From Parasponia andersonii (Eukaryota > Streptophyta > Magnoliopsida > Rosales > Cannabaceae): 64,000 nt of DNA. Positions 63,963 to 64,000 of the stretch are shown here, piece after piece. Made by a program: the position numbers and the translations under genes. The stretch lies in the NCBI GenBank assembly GCA_002914805.1, contig JXTB01000040.1, positions 585,296 to 649,295 on the forward strand. Reading direction: 5' to 3'. Numbering within the stretch: position 1 is the first letter of the stretch; every line of letters starts with the position of its first letter. The notes beneath the pieces are model-generated. The model did no database searches. It was not told the DNA's origin and worked only from the letters and a program-made list of their open reading frames with translations.

Positions 63963-64000
63963 TGTTCCGAAACGCGACTGGAAGAGCGAGAGTCTTTAGA

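Larger units (their letters stand above)
60031..64000 (+). mobile_element. Second Tat-type element, internally deleted, runs off the window
   Basis: Same family as the element at 18540-30475. Order: 5' LTR, degenerate primer site, gag, protease, first half of RT, then an abrupt switch near 63830 to sequence matching 29175-29340 of the complete copy (antisense-gene N-terminus). The second half of RT, both RNase H domains, integrase, tandem repeats and most of the antisense gene are absent. The 3' LTR must lie beyond 64000. The 5' flank is ATCAT (60026-60030). Stops are again mainly CAG/CAA/TGG to TAG/TAA. Confidence 0.9.

Overview
This is a nuclear window from a flowering plant, almost certainly a eudicot. 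The genes have many short GT-AG introns. Their products belong to plant families: peroxisomal copper amine oxidase, FRO ferric reductase, L-type lectin receptor kinase, RPL27a, NRPB6, an RH30-like helicase and a plant universal stress protein. Long AT-rich spacers hold microsatellites, MITE- and SINE-like elements and Ty3/gypsy retrotransposons. Two runs of N (1295-1507 and 39313-39539) are assembly gaps. Nothing prokaryotic or organellar was seen.

Layout. A solo LTR lies at 157-953. A 12-exon copper amine oxidase gene (797 aa, peroxisomal C-terminus AKL) runs on the minus strand, 8065 to 2875. About 10 kb of gene-free AT-rich DNA follows (8.5-18.5 kb). A complete but decayed Tat-type Ty3/gypsy element fills 18540-30475. 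Intergenic DNA with repeats leads to the intronless ribosomal protein gene RPL27a (34911-35351, +), followed by a diverged ~550 bp tandem duplication. Next come an RH30-like DEAD-box helicase gene (41102 to 37404, -) and the RNA polymerase subunit gene NRPB6 (41645-43593, +). These two diverge from a ~540 bp spacer carrying TGGGCC motifs and telo-boxes. A universal stress protein gene (47131 to 45076, -) is tail-to-tail with NRPB6. A FRO ferric reductase gene (52386-55237, +) is tail-to-tail with a single-exon lectin receptor kinase gene (58143 to 56131, -). A second, internally deleted copy of the Tat element starts at 60031 and runs off the end of the window.

The host genes do not form a pathway. 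The housekeeping genes (RPL27a, RH30-like, NRPB6) cluster in the middle and share growth-type promoter motifs; the stress, iron and receptor genes lie to the right.

The most unusual content is in the Tat family. The complete copy carries gag, RT, two RNase H domains and integrase on the plus strand. On the minus strand of the same element is a ~3.2 kb antisense gene with three 75-78 bp GT-AG introns in one preserved frame and its own upstream TATA box. This copy has lost its aspartic protease through a ~268 bp deletion. The second copy keeps the protease but has lost the DNA from mid-RT to the antisense gene's N-terminus. Neither copy can be autonomous. Most coding calls come from manual splicing and family recognition, and no database search was run.
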